Assembly (NCBI GenBank): GCA_937915865.1
Contig: CALGIG010000054.1
Span: 1-64,000, forward strand
DNA length: 64,000 nt
Direction: 5' to 3'
Source of the DNA: an uncultured Prolixibacteraceae bacterium
GTDB taxonomy: Bacteria; Bacteroidota; Bacteroidia; Bacteroidales; Prolixibacteraceae
The position numbers were made by a program, and so were the translations under genes. Under the pieces are notes generated by a model. It did not search any database. It was not told where the DNA came from and saw nothing but the letters and a program-made list of their open reading frames with translations. Numbering within the stretch: the first letter of the stretch is position 1; each line of letters begins with the position of its first letter. Positions 52,513 through 62,647 of the stretch are shown here, piece by piece.

Positions 52513-53919
52513 ATGGACAAAAATTTAGCTTCCGAGACCTTACTGGTTGTCGACGAAAAAGAAAAAGGCAAACCGACGGTAAAAGTAGCTACCGGTGGTT
52601 TAGACAACAACGGAAATCCCCAAACGGTCCCCCCGTGGGAGAAGAATAACCCGGATTTCTTGCAAATCAATAAACATGAAAATGCGCTGGAAAACTTCTT
52701 TTCCAATTTCATGCGCCAGTGCAAAAACCCGACGCAATTCACCTTCTTCAAACTACCGACCGATGGTGTTGAGCAAATGGCAACCGTAATTGGTGACATC
52801 ATCAAAAACGGTTACGAATCGGGCCGTGACTTACTGGACGCTTACCGGGTAAAACCCGAAGATTATCAGAATAAACAGGATCGTCAACAAAAACAAAACG
52901 AAGAAAAAGCTATGAAAACACCAAACGACACCAAGGAAAAACAAACTGCCATTTCAGAACATGAAGTGGACTGGAGCAACCTGGGCAAGTTAGGTATCAG
53001 TAAAGAAATGCTGAAGGAAAAGAATTGCCTGGAAATCCTGCTGAATTACGGAAAATCACCATTACTCCCCGTAAAAATGGAGCTGGATGGCGTAAGCATA
53101 GATACACAGGCGCGGCTGGCATTCCGCAAAGGGGACGATGACAAGCTGACCGTTTCTGTGCACGGGGTAAGGGCGCAGCCCGAACTTGACAAACCGTTTT
53201 ATGGACACAAATTTACGGATGACGAAAAGAAAACGCTCTGGGAAACCGGCAACCTGGGAAAGGTGCTCGACCTGCAAAAAAACGATGGCACCACTCTTCC
53301 GGTATATGTCAGTATTGATAAGCTAACCAACGAAGTAATTGCCTTGCGTGCCGATAAGGTAAAAATACCCGGCGAAATTAAGGGTGTAACCCTGGATGAA
53401 CGGCAAAAGCAGGATTTGCAGGAAGGGAAAGCCGTTTGGGTGGAAAACATGACCAACCGGAATGGCAAGTCTTTTTCGGCACATTTGCAGGTTAATGCCG
53501 ACAAAAAAGGACTGGAATTCATATTCAGCGACCAGGCTCAAAACCAGCAAAACAGTATACAAATTCCATCAAAATTGGGTGGCGTAAACCTTTCGGAGCA
53601 GCAGCAGGCCGAACTGAAAGCAGAAAAGACCATTTACGTGGAAGGGCTGACCGATACTAAAGAAGAAAAGTACAATGCCTACATCAAGGTAAACCCGGAA
53701 AAGGGCAAGCTGGACTTTTTTAAGTGGAATCCGGACAAGGCACAGGAGAAAACACCCGACAACACTCATCAAACGCAGCAGGCGGTCAACTCGCAGGGGA
53801 AGACCAACGAAGCCACTAAAAACGTTAATGAACCATTGAAACCGGGGCAAACACAACCTGACGAGAAACAAAGCGAAGTGGCAGACTCACAACAGAAATC
53901 TAAAGGGTTGAAAGTTTAA
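52513..53919 (+). CDS. DUF4099/DUF3945 conjugative-element protein
   Basis: A 468-aa protein found in Bacteroidota conjugative transposons. The N-terminal region (about 1-60) includes LLVVDEKEKGKPTVK and a PPWEKNNPDFL stretch. The DUF4099 region (about 150-230) begins VDWSNLGKLGISKEML, and DUF3945 repeats follow with LDERQKQDLQEGKAVWVENMTNRNGK and LSEQQQAELKAEKTIYVEGL, two copies of one module. The C-terminus is Gln/Lys-rich and disordered. Function is not known. It lies upstream of topB. The 242-bp upstream gap holds only a 24-codon ORF at 52381 without support. Confidence 0.8.
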   Translation: MDKNLASETLLVVDEKEKGKPTVKVATGGLDNNGNPQTVPPWEKNNPDFLQINKHENALENFFSNFMRQCKNPTQFTFFKLPTDGVEQMATVIGDIIKNGYESGRDLLDAYRVKPEDYQNKQDRQQKQNEEKAMKTPNDTKEKQTAISEHEVDWSNLGKLGISKEMLKEKNCLEILLNYGKSPLLPVKMELDGVSIDTQARLAFRKGDDDKLTVSVHGVRAQPELDKPFYGHKFTDDEKKTLWETGNLGKVLDLQKNDGTTLPVYVSIDKLTNEVIALRADKVKIPGEIKGVTLDERQKQDLQEGKAVWVENMTNRNGKSFSAHLQVNADKKGLEFIFSDQAQNQQNSIQIPSKLGGVNLSEQQQAELKAEKTIYVEGLTDTKEEKYNAYIKVNPEKGKLDFFKWNPDKAQEKTPDNTHQTQQAVNSQGKTNEATKNVNEPLKPGQTQPDEKQSEVADSQQKSKGLKV

Positions 53920-53972
53920 AAAAACAGAAAATCCTGAGTAGGAAGAAGTGAAATAACAAAAAGAGTCTGAAT

Positions 53973-56063
53973 ATGAAAGCAATAATAGCAGAAAAACCCA
54001 GCGTAGCCCGTGAAATAGCCCGGATTGTCGGAGCAGACCAAGCCCACCCCGGCTATCTGGAAGGAAACGGTTACCTGGTGACCTGGGCCTTGGGACATTT
54101 AATTGGTTTGGCCATGCCGGAAGAATATGGTTACGGAAGTTTTCAGAAAGAAAACCTGCCGATACTTCCCGAGGAATTTATATTAACCCCCCGGCAGCTT
54201 AAAACCGGAAAATCGTACGAATTTGACAAAGGGGCAATAAAACAGCTTAATGTCATCGAATCGGTCTTTAATCGGTGCAACCACATTATTGTGGCTACCG
54301 ATGCCGGACGTGAAGGAGAACTGATTTTCCGGTACATATATAATTACCTGGGGTGCAAAAAGCAGTTCTCCCGCTTATGGATCAGCAGCCTGACCGATAC
54401 AGCCATCAAAGAAGGACTAATCTCCCTGAAAGAGGGACGCCATTACGACAAGCTTTACCAGGCCGCCAAAGCCCGAAGTGAATCAGACTGGTTGGTTGGG
54501 ATCAATGCCACCCAGGGAGTCACGGTAAACGCCGGGCGTGGTTTATATTCGCTCGGACGGGTACAAACCCCCACGCTGGCAATGGTATGCAAACGCTACC
54601 TGGAGAACAAAAACTTCGTTTCAACACCCTATTGGACAGTAGAAGCGGAACTTGAGAAAGATGGTCTAAAAGTGAAAGTACCGGTCTTCGGGCAATTTGA
54701 AGATGAAGCAAATGCAAAACGAGTTTTTCAGCAAATTAAAGATTCCGGGAAGCTATGTGTTACCGGTGTTGAAATAAAGCAAAGGGAGGAAAAGCCTCCG
54801 TTGCTTTTCGATTTGACCACCCTGCAAAGGGAAGCCAACAGCAAATGGGGTCTTTCTGCTGCCAAAACCCTCGACATTGCCCAAAAGCTTTATGAAAGCA
54901 AACTGGTAACTTATCCCCGCACGGGAAGCCGGTATATTCCGGAAGATATCTGGAATGAAATTCCGGGACTTATTAAATCTTTACATGCTCACACCTCACT
55001 TGGTGCTTATGCACAAAAGCCTAACACATTCAACAGGCACTGCGTCAACAATCTGAAAATTACCGACCACCATGCACTGCTCATCACCGGAAATGCAGCC
55101 AAAGGGCTGGAAAAAGAAGAACAGCTTATTTACGATGCGATTGCCGGGCGAATGCTGGAAGCGTTCTCTCCGAACTGCCAGAAGGAAGTAAGTCAGGTTA
55201 TTTTCAATTGTAAAGAGATAGAATTAAAAGCCAGTGGAACAGTTATTTTAGTCAAAGGCTGGAGAGCTGTGTTGAATACCATTGAAAAAGATGAATCTCC
55301 ATTACCCGGATTTTTAGAAGGGGAAATTGTACCGACAAACGGGGTCGAAATTGTAAAAAAGCAAACAAAACCCAAAGCGCTGCTTACCGAAGCAAGCTTG
55401 TTGTCGGCCATGGAAAATGCAGGGAAAGAACTGGAAAACGAGGAGTACCGCAAAAGTTTAAGCGAAGTGGGCATTGGAACCCCGACTACCCGCGCGTCCA
55501 TTATCGAAACCCTGTTTGACCGGGAATACCTGGTACGACAGGATAAATCACTTATCCCGACCGAAAAAGGGCTGGCTGTTTATAATCTTGTCAAAGACAT
55601 GAAAATTGCCGATGTGGAAATGACCGGGATATGGGAGCATGACCTGGCCCGTATTGAACAGGGAGCTATCGACTCCGGGACATTTCTAAGGGGAATACGG
55701 CAATACACCACACAGATCACGGAAGAATTGCTCCGGTGCAAAATCGGGACCGAGATAAACGACACTCCATGCGTTGCTTGCCCCAAATGCAAGAAGGGAA
55801 AGGTATTTTTCCACTCTTTCGGTGCAAAATGCGACAAGCCGGACTGTGGTCTTACCATTTCCCGTAACGTGTGTGGCAAAACACTGAACGATGGGCAAAT
55901 CAAACAATTGCTGACCGATGGAAGAACCTCAGAGATAAAAGGGTTCAGAGCCAAAAAGGGAAATACGTTTAATGCATGTATGGTGCTAAACAGTGATTTT
56001 GAAACCGGCTTTGACTTTGTTCAGAAAAAGTCCTTTAATACCCGGGGTCATTCCCCTAAATGA
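53973..56063 (+). CDS. topB: Type IA DNA topoisomerase (topoisomerase III)
   Basis: A 696-aa enzyme. TOPRIM starts at the N-terminus (MKAIIAEKPSVAREIARI, then TDAGREGELIFRY at about 109-121), and the active-site Tyr is in LVTYPRTGSRYIP (about 313). A C-terminal zinc motif CVACPKCKKGK and CDKPDCG lies at about 590-625. It relaxes negative supercoils and decatenates DNA. It is a standard gene of CTnDOT-type elements, likely serving circle processing. Structured noncoding DNA follows it. Confidence 0.95.
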   Translation: MKAIIAEKPSVAREIARIVGADQAHPGYLEGNGYLVTWALGHLIGLAMPEEYGYGSFQKENLPILPEEFILTPRQLKTGKSYEFDKGAIKQLNVIESVFNRCNHIIVATDAGREGELIFRYIYNYLGCKKQFSRLWISSLTDTAIKEGLISLKEGRHYDKLYQAAKARSESDWLVGINATQGVTVNAGRGLYSLGRVQTPTLAMVCKRYLENKNFVSTPYWTVEAELEKDGLKVKVPVFGQFEDEANAKRVFQQIKDSGKLCVTGVEIKQREEKPPLLFDLTTLQREANSKWGLSAAKTLDIAQKLYESKLVTYPRTGSRYIPEDIWNEIPGLIKSLHAHTSLGAYAQKPNTFNRHCVNNLKITDHHALLITGNAAKGLEKEEQLIYDAIAGRMLEAFSPNCQKEVSQVIFNCKEIELKASGTVILVKGWRAVLNTIEKDESPLPGFLEGEIVPTNGVEIVKKQTKPKALLTEASLLSAMENAGKELENEEYRKSLSEVGIGTPTTRASIIETLFDREYLVRQDKSLIPTEKGLAVYNLVKDMKIADVEMTGIWEHDLARIEQGAIDSGTFLRGIRQYTTQITEELLRCKIGTEINDTPCVACPKCKKGKVFFHSFGAKCDKPDCGLTISRNVCGKTLNDGQIKQLLTDGRTSEIKGFRAKKGNTFNACMVLNSDFETGFDFVQKKSFNTRGHSPK

Positions 56064-56283
56064 TGCTTTGCGGGGTACTTTGGCTATTGCTCATTCAAAA
56101 CTGCTGCGATCCCCCGTTTCTGCGGGGACGCTGCAGCTTTCTTTCATTTCACAACCGCCAAAGAACCCCGCATCTCCCGGGCAGGAAGGCAAAAGGATGC
56201 TTTGCAGCCAAAGCCGGCCGCATCCTTCTGCACCCTGCTTTTCCGGGATCAATTTTCTCCAAAGATGAAACCCGACTAATTGA
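56064..56283. other. Highly structured 220-bp intergenic stretch
   Basis: Right after the topB stop, 56069-56084 (TGCGGGGTACTTTGGC) pairs with 56157-56172 (GCCAAAGAACCCCGCA) at 15 of 16 positions. Inside it, 56101-56116 pairs with 56123-56136 (CGGGGACGCTGCAG). A third stem, AAGGATGC (56193-56200) with GCATCCTT (56220-56227), follows. The layered stems and GC-rich composition suggest a structured RNA or a protein-binding DNA element. The ORFs here show no coding signs. Confidence 0.45.
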
Positions 56284-56697
56284 ATGATTATGGAATTCTC
56301 CTATTTCAAATTGCGTCTTATGGTCTTTCTCAAAGAAAGTCACCCCGACAAAGTCAACGACCGGCAGTTTATCCGCCAGCGCAGTGACCTGGCATCCCAG
56401 GCCTATGGCAACGCCATTCAAAGCGGGCAAAATCATCTTGAAGCGGAACAGACAGCCAGTGCCGAATTGTTTCGCGGTTTGCAATTCTCGAAGTACACCA
56501 TTTTATTCGAAATATTGTCCGAAGAATTTTCCAACACGGTGAGTGAAGATAAAATCTCCCAGTACGCACTAGAACTTATGCCCCTGTGCAAGGATATTTT
56601 TTCAAAATACAGCCTGGATGACGGTTTTGCCGATACCGCGGAATACGGAAAGCTAAACACTGAATTAACCGGAAAAATCGTTGCGTATGGCTTATAA
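56284..56697 (+). CDS. DUF1896 family protein
   Basis: A 137-aa helical protein with FSYFKLRLMVFLKESHPDKVN, RSDLASQAYGNAIQSG and AEQTASAELFRGLQFSKY, matching DUF1896, an uncharacterised family typical of Bacteroidota conjugative elements. It precedes and overlaps the giant methylase/helicase gene by 11 nt, so it may act with it. ATGs at 56284 and 56290 are both possible. Confidence 0.8.
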   Translation: MIMEFSYFKLRLMVFLKESHPDKVNDRQFIRQRSDLASQAYGNAIQSGQNHLEAEQTASAELFRGLQFSKYTILFEILSEEFSNTVSEDKISQYALELMPLCKDIFSKYSLDDGFADTAEYGKLNTELTGKIVAYGL

Positions 56698-59600
56698 CAA
56701 ACGACAACACCTGCTGGACAATACCGAAGCTATCGGCACGATGTTTCGCCTGGAAAAAGAAAACAGGCGGCCATCGGAAGAAGAACTTGATCAGCTAAGA
56801 AAGTTCTCTGGCTTCGGAGGCTTGAAGTGTGTATTAAACCCTGTTGGCAGCCTGGAAGATACCCTGCGCTGGACAAAATCCGATTTACCCTTGTTTCCGC
56901 TGGTCAGGGAACTGCATCAGGTTATCCACGAAAACAGCCGGGACAGGGATCAATACCGGCAGTACTACAACAGCCTGAAAAACTCTGTTCTGTCGGCTTT
57001 CTATACGCCACCGGAAGTTGTAAGCACGCTGGCAGAAGCATTAAGCAAGGCAGGAATCGTTCCCGGACACTTTTTAGACCCTTCTGCCGGGATGGGCGAA
57101 TTCATTTCCGCCTTTAACCAACAGGGGAGAATAGATGAAACTGTTGGCTTTGAAAAGGATTTACTTACCGGCAAAATGCTGAAGTATCTTTTCCCTGGCA
57201 GTACAATTAAAACAGAAGGCTTTGAAAATATCCGGGAAAGCCGAAATGATTCTTTCGATTTGGTGGCTTCCAATATCCCTTTTGGCGATGTCGCAGTTTT
57301 TGACCCCACCTTTCATACTTCTTCCGTTATTGCTGAGAAAATGGCCGCCGGGGCCATTCACAACTACTTTTTTCTCAAAGCGGTCAAAACCCTGCGGGAA
57401 GGAGGAATACTGGCTTTTATCACCTCTCAGGGGGTTATGGATTCGCCTAAAAACCAACCGGTTCTAAACTGGTTGATGGGCGAATGCAGCCTGGTTTCTG
57501 CGGCAAGGCTTCCCAATAACCTGTTTACCGATTATGCCGGGACTGATGTAGGAAGCGACCTTGTCATCCTGCAAAAGAATGGTTACAAAGAGCGTATCTC
57601 TGACCGGGAAGAAGCTTTTATCCACAGCCGCTCCCTTTCTTCAGGCATTGCAGCAAACAGCTACTACCAGGATATGCAGCGCATCGTTCACACCCGGGGG
57701 TACAAGGATACGGACCCCTACGGAAAACCGGCATGGGTTTATGAGCACGACGGCGGCATTAATGGTATTGCAGATGATCTGCGGAAAATGCTGCAGGACG
57801 ATTTGTCCAGGAACCTGAATGTCGAACTGTTTGTCAGGCACAGAAAAATAAACCACCAGCAACAGACCCATTCTCAGGGTGATCTGCCAACACGACATCA
57901 AATCACAAATTCACCACCTCGCCAGGAAATAAAAAAAGTTCCGTCGCAAACGACAAAGGCGCAACCCGCTGGTATACAACTGAGTCTGTTCGATCAGCTT
58001 ATCGCGGCGCCTGTTACCAGTCAGGCTAAAGTAAAATCCGAAAATTTTGAAGCTCGCCCTTTTGAGGGGACCTTATCCCGTTTTCACGGAGACGGCAGCC
58101 TGGTTGCAATTAACGGCTCGCAGGTCGGATTTTTAAGGAACGTAAACGATCACGGAGCCGAGTTCCATCCATTGGATATACCCCAGAAGCAAAAAGAAAT
58201 CATCCGTTCTTTTATCGGGATAAGGGATACTTATGAGAGCTTATACCATTTTGAAGCAACTGAAAAAACAGAAAATGCGGAGACACGAAAACTTCTGAAC
58301 AGTCAATACGACAATTTTATACTGAAGCATGGTTTTTTGAACTCCCCGAAAAATCTGGCGGTTATAAAAATGGACAAAGGGGCTTTAGCTGTATTGGCTT
58401 TGGAACGTTTTATCGACGGGAAACGTGAAAAAGCAGATATTTTTCGCACCCCGGTTAGTTTTTCCATTGCAGATAATTCCTGGAATATTAACCCGGAAGA
58501 AGCGCTGGCCCTGTCGTTGAACCGGACAGGAAATGTAGATATGGATTTTATGGCCCGGCGGACGGGTATGGAACCTTCGGAACTTAAAGAACAGTTGCAT
58601 GGCCGTATCTTCTTTAATCCGCTTGAAGGGAGTTATGAAACAGCCGACAAATTCCTGGCAGGGAATGTTGTGCATAAGTCAGGCTTAATAAAGAAATTTC
58701 TGGACGAAAGCAAAGACGCCCTTTCCAACGGATATGAAGCCCGGGAAGCCTACCAAGCACTGCAAAAAGTAATCCCAGAGCGGATTCCTTTTGAGCAACT
58801 GGATTTTAACCTGGGCGAGCGGTGGATTCCTTCCGGGATATACGAAAAATATGCTTCTTACTTGTTTGACACCAATGTAAGAATCGGTTACCACTCCAAC
58901 ATGGATGAATTTTCGGTAGAGGCAGACCGGTACACTGCCCAGATTTACGATAAGTTTTGTGTGCGCAGCGATAGCCGTTCGTACAATGGCATTGCCTTGC
59001 TGAAACACGCGTTGCTTAATACGACTCCAAATATCACCAAAACCATAACCGTAGATGACAAAGAGGTAAAAGTTCCCGACATTGAAGCGATCCAGATGGC
59101 CGGAAGCAAGATTGACGAGATGCGGGAAGGTTTTACGGAATGGCTTTACCAGCAGTCTCCCGAATTTAAGGAGCGCCTTGCCAACCTTTATAACGATAAA
59201 TTTAACTGCTTTGTCCGGCCTGTATACGATGGCAGTCACCAATCCTTTCCCGGGCTCGACTTAAAAGGCCTGGGCATACCGGATTTATACCTCAGCCAGA
59301 AAGATGCCATCTGGATGTTAAAGCAGAACAACGGTGGAATTTGTGACCACGAAGTGGGAGCAGGGAAAACTTTGATCATGTGTTGCGCGGCCTACGAGAT
59401 GAAGCGTTTGAACATTGCCGCCAAACCGATGATAATCGGGCTGAAAGCCAATGTGCACGAAATTGCGGAAACCTTCCGGACAGCTTATCCCCACGCAAAA
59501 ATTCTGTACCCGGGGAAGGAAGACTTTACCCCGCAAAAACGCCTGAAGATCTTCCACGACATCAAAAACAACAACTGGGATGCCATCATCCTGACCCATG

Positions 59601-61867
59601 ACCAGTTTCAGAAAATTCCACAGTCGGCAGAAATGCAGCAGCGAATCTTGCAGGAAGAACTGGACAGCGTGGAAGAAAACCTGGACGTGCTCAAAAGACA
59701 AGGCGTTAGTGTTTCCGGTTCCATGTTGAAAGGTTTACTAAAACGACAAGCCAACCTGGAAGTAAAACTCAAAGGCATTGCCCTCCAGATCGAACAACGG
59801 ACTGATGACATTGTCGATTTCAGGCAAATGGGTATTGACCACCTGTTTGTGGATGAAAGTCATAAGTTTAAGAACCTCATGTTCAATACCCGTCATGAGC
59901 GGGTGGCAGGTCTGGGAAACTCCCAGGGAAGTTTACGGGCTTTAAACCTGTTGTTTGCCATCCGTACCATACAGGCCAACAAGGGCAAAGATTTAGGGGC
60001 TACTTTCCTGTCAGGGACCACCATCAGCAACTCGCTGACCGAATTGTACCTGTTGTTCAAATACCTGCGTCCTGAGGCCCTGGCCCGACAGGATATTCAT
60101 TGCTTTGATGCCTGGGCGGCTATCTACACGAAAAAGACTTCTGATTTTGAATTTTCTGTTACCAACCAGATTACCCAAAAAGAACGCTTCCGGTATTTTA
60201 TAAAAGTGCCGGAACTGGCGACTTTTTATTCTGAGATAACGGATTACCGCACGGCCAGAGATGTGGGCATTGACCGTCCGGAAATGAACGAAAAGCTTTA
60301 TCATATTCCGCCAACTCCCGACCAGCAAGTCTTTATTCAGAAACTGATGGCCTTTGCCCAAAACGGCGATGCTACGCTTTTGGGACGCCCCGAATTGTCG
60401 GAGCAGGAACAGAGGGCCAAAATGCTTATTGCTACCGATTATGCCCGGAAAATGAGTTTGGATATGCGGATGATAAGCCCACATTACGAGGACCACATCG
60501 ACAATAAGGCATCGCATTGCGCTGCAAATATAGCCCGCTATTATCGCCAATACCGGGACCAAAAAGGGACACAGTTTGTATTTTCCGATCTGGGGACGTA
60601 TAAGCCCGGCGAATGGAGTGTTTACAGCGAGGTCAGGCGTAAACTGCATGAAGATCATGGCATTCCCGCTCACGAAATCCGGTTTATCCAGGAAGCCAAA
60701 ACCGACAAGGCACGCAAGGAACTTATTAGCGGCATGAATAATGGACAAGTCCGGGTTTTGTTTGGTTCTACCGATATGCTGGGGACGGGTGTCAACGCAC
60801 AAAAAAAGGCCGTGGCCATTCACCACCTGGATATTCCCTGGCGCCCTTCCGATTTGGAACAACGTAACGGGAGGGCCGTTCGCAAAGGCAATGAAGTCGC
60901 CAAAGCATTTGCCGGCAATCAGGTGGACACGTTCATTTATGCCGTTGAAAAGTCGCTGGATTCGTATAAGTTCAACCTGCTGGCCAACAAACAGATGTTT
61001 ATCCGGCAGCTAAAATCCAACAACATGGCTACCCGGACTATTGACGAAGGGGCGATGGATGAGAATTCAGGCATGAACTTTTCAGAATATGTGGCTATTT
61101 TATCAGGTAATACCGAGTTGCTGGAGAAGGCAAAATTAGAGAAAAAGGTTACGGCCATGGAGAGCGAACGAAAAGCATTTTATCGTTCTCAAAGTTCTTC
61201 CGGGTTTAAGTTGAATGAGATGCAGCATTCGATCAGCCACAACAACGCAGTAATTAAAGAACTGACTGCCGATTGGAATTTCTTCAATGAACGTATGCCA
61301 AAAGACAAAGATGGAAACATATTAAACCCTGTGCGCCTGAACGGGCTTAATTCAACAGAATCAGAAGTAGTTGGGGTAAAACTTAATGAGCTAAATAAGA
61401 ACATCAACACCCGGGGTGATTACCGGGAAATCGGTGAATTGTACGGGTTCCGGCTGCTGGTCAAATCGGAGTTTTCGGCCAAAGATGATACGATCTTCAG
61501 CGATGAGAATTTTGTTGACAACCGTTTTTTTGTTCAGGGACAAAGTGGCATAAAATACACATACAACAATGGACGGATCGCAAACTCGCCCAAGCTGGCT
61601 TCACTGAATTTCCTGAATGCCCTGCTGAAAATACCGGAGCTGATCGATGGCCAACAGGTGCAAATTGAAAGGCTAAAAAAAGACATTCCGGTTTTGCAGG
61701 AAATCGTAAACGGCAAATGGAGAAAAGAAGATGAACTGAAAAAATTAAAAACGGAACTGTCAACCCTTGAGCGAAAAATTAAGGTTTCGCTTGAAAAGCA
61801 GAGTCAACCACAAGCAAGTAATGCAGATGAAAATGATAAAAAGCACAAAGTAGCTATTGCAGTTTAA
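56687..61867 (+). CDS. Giant N6-methylase/SF2 helicase of the conjugative element
   Basis: A 1726-aa fusion; the ATG at 56687 is preferred over an in-frame TTG at 56681. A methyltransferase part (about 100-300) has LDPSAGMGEF (about 130) and ASNIPFGD (about 194) in place of NPPY. A DUF-type middle region follows. A SNF2-like SF2 helicase carries Walker A GAGKTLIM (about 890) and DESHKFKN (about 1055), with the C-terminal motif V/VI region GTGVNAQKKAVAIHHLDIPWRPSDLEQRNGR (about 1365-1395). The C-terminus is coiled coil. It is often annotated as helicase or DNA methylase in CTns. It may process or protect incoming DNA; the exact role is unknown. Confidence 0.85.
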   Translation: MAYNKRQHLLDNTEAIGTMFRLEKENRRPSEEELDQLRKFSGFGGLKCVLNPVGSLEDTLRWTKSDLPLFPLVRELHQVIHENSRDRDQYRQYYNSLKNSVLSAFYTPPEVVSTLAEALSKAGIVPGHFLDPSAGMGEFISAFNQQGRIDETVGFEKDLLTGKMLKYLFPGSTIKTEGFENIRESRNDSFDLVASNIPFGDVAVFDPTFHTSSVIAEKMAAGAIHNYFFLKAVKTLREGGILAFITSQGVMDSPKNQPVLNWLMGECSLVSAARLPNNLFTDYAGTDVGSDLVILQKNGYKERISDREEAFIHSRSLSSGIAANSYYQDMQRIVHTRGYKDTDPYGKPAWVYEHDGGINGIADDLRKMLQDDLSRNLNVELFVRHRKINHQQQTHSQGDLPTRHQITNSPPRQEIKKVPSQTTKAQPAGIQLSLFDQLIAAPVTSQAKVKSENFEARPFEGTLSRFHGDGSLVAINGSQVGFLRNVNDHGAEFHPLDIPQKQKEIIRSFIGIRDTYESLYHFEATEKTENAETRKLLNSQYDNFILKHGFLNSPKNLAVIKMDKGALAVLALERFIDGKREKADIFRTPVSFSIADNSWNINPEEALALSLNRTGNVDMDFMARRTGMEPSELKEQLHGRIFFNPLEGSYETADKFLAGNVVHKSGLIKKFLDESKDALSNGYEAREAYQALQKVIPERIPFEQLDFNLGERWIPSGIYEKYASYLFDTNVRIGYHSNMDEFSVEADRYTAQIYDKFCVRSDSRSYNGIALLKHALLNTTPNITKTITVDDKEVKVPDIEAIQMAGSKIDEMREGFTEWLYQQSPEFKERLANLYNDKFNCFVRPVYDGSHQSFPGLDLKGLGIPDLYLSQKDAIWMLKQNNGGICDHEVGAGKTLIMCCAAYEMKRLNIAAKPMIIGLKANVHEIAETFRTAYPHAKILYPGKEDFTPQKRLKIFHDIKNNNWDAIILTHDQFQKIPQSAEMQQRILQEELDSVEENLDVLKRQGVSVSGSMLKGLLKRQANLEVKLKGIALQIEQRTDDIVDFRQMGIDHLFVDESHKFKNLMFNTRHERVAGLGNSQGSLRALNLLFAIRTIQANKGKDLGATFLSGTTISNSLTELYLLFKYLRPEALARQDIHCFDAWAAIYTKKTSDFEFSVTNQITQKERFRYFIKVPELATFYSEITDYRTARDVGIDRPEMNEKLYHIPPTPDQQVFIQKLMAFAQNGDATLLGRPELSEQEQRAKMLIATDYARKMSLDMRMISPHYEDHIDNKASHCAANIARYYRQYRDQKGTQFVFSDLGTYKPGEWSVYSEVRRKLHEDHGIPAHEIRFIQEAKTDKARKELISGMNNGQVRVLFGSTDMLGTGVNAQKKAVAIHHLDIPWRPSDLEQRNGRAVRKGNEVAKAFAGNQVDTFIYAVEKSLDSYKFNLLANKQMFIRQLKSNNMATRTIDEGAMDENSGMNFSEYVAILSGNTELLEKAKLEKKVTAMESERKAFYRSQSSSGFKLNEMQHSISHNNAVIKELTADWNFFNERMPKDKDGNILNPVRLNGLNSTESEVVGVKLNELNKNINTRGDYREIGELYGFRLLVKSEFSAKDDTIFSDENFVDNRFFVQGQSGIKYTYNNGRIANSPKLASLNFLNALLKIPELIDGQQVQIERLKKDIPVLQEIVNGKWRKEDELKKLKTELSTLERKIKVSLEKQSQPQASNADENDKKHKVAIAV

Positions 61868-61878
61868 AAGATATGTTT

Positions 61879-61916
61879 AAAGTGAAGGAACTTTATTGCT
61901 TAAGTTCCCTCACTTT
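61879..61916. terminator. Hairpin between the methylase/helicase and TetR genes
   Basis: AAAGTGAAGGAACTT (61879-61893) and AAGTTCCCTCACTTT (61902-61916) pair at 14 of 15 positions around an 8-base loop. It overlaps the last codons of the minus-strand TetR gene and lies 12 bp after the plus-strand stop. Probably a bidirectional terminator, and near the right boundary of the conjugative element. Confidence 0.6.
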
Positions 61917-62621
61917 AGTTAATGTCAGCCCGGTAATTCTGGATATGGTTTCCGGATCAATACCTTCGTTTATCGCGTTCAGGGCAATGCGTTCAGCCTC
62001 ACTTTTTCTTTCAATTTTATCAAAAACCAGGTCTGTCAACCATTCAATGACCTCGATAAATTCTTCACGCTCATTTTTCCGCGTCAGGTCGGTTTCACAA
62101 AAGGTAGATTTTTCCCGGTGTAAAATCAGATAATAAATTGACGAGATCAGTATCGCGATAATAAAGTTAAACTTTACCCCGTAATCATCCAGTAACGAAC
62201 GGTATTGATCAAAAATTCCCTTGGCAAGAATCTCTCTTTTTATGGCCACATTGGTTGTAAAATCATCCTGGTCGCCTAGCTCCCAAAGTAAAAGCTGCTG
62301 GAGTTCTTTATTTGAATATATGACCTTAACCTGATCGGCCAGCATGTACTTCATAAAAGCCCGTTTGTCTTTTATTGCTTCACTGCCGTGTTCTTTCAGT
62401 GCCATGAACCAGAAGTCCTGCTTTTCAACGTATGCCTCCAGAAGCTTGTTGAAATCTTCGAAATTTCTGTAAATAACATTTTTGTCCACCTTGGCTTCTT
62501 CGGCTACCAGGTTGATCCCCAACTTCGCAAACCCATGCTTCTTCAGCACTGAACCCACGGCATCAATCAGTTCCATTTTTACAGCAATCGTATTTCTCCG
62601 TCGCCTTTTTTCAACGTTCAT
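61893..62621 (-). CDS. TetR-family transcriptional regulator
   Basis: A 242-aa protein. An N-terminal HTH (about 15-60, IDAVGSVLKKHGFAKLGINLVAEEAKVDKNVIYRNF) is followed by a mostly helical ligand-binding region. The C-terminus has a second HTH-like IDPETISRITGLTLTKVRELKQ tail, which is unusual for TetR. It lies 26 bp after the alpha-oxoamine synthase gene on the same strand, so it is probably cotranscribed with it. Its ligand is unknown. Confidence 0.8.
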   Translation of the reverse strand: MNVEKRRRRNTIAVKMELIDAVGSVLKKHGFAKLGINLVAEEAKVDKNVIYRNFEDFNKLLEAYVEKQDFWFMALKEHGSEAIKDKRAFMKYMLADQVKVIYSNKELQQLLLWELGDQDDFTTNVAIKREILAKGIFDQYRSLLDDYGVKFNFIIAILISSIYYLILHREKSTFCETDLTRKNEREEFIEVIEWLTDLVFDKIERKSEAERIALNAINEGIDPETISRITGLTLTKVRELKQ

Positions 62622-62647
62622 AAAATTATTAGTCAGGTATGTTTTAG

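Larger units (their letters stand above)
25401..61867. mobile_element. CTnDOT-like conjugative element (tra/mob region)
   Basis: Contiguous transfer modules: traN to traE, traD/B/A, an oriT-like region, mobABC, a DUF4099 protein, topB, DUF1896 and methylase/helicase. Two cargo blocks interrupt it at 34153-42430 and 48654-52270. Recognisable traO, traP, traQ, an integrase and an rteABC regulatory set are missing from this span. Limits are taken from the first and last conserved element genes; att sites were not found, so the true boundaries are unknown. The Wadjet and STAND genes to the left may also belong to it. Confidence 0.7.

Noticed and set aside
60011..60862. Long minus-strand ORF inside the methylase/helicase gene
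   Set aside because: Entirely antisense to conserved helicase motifs and without a recognisable domain; shadow of the real gene.
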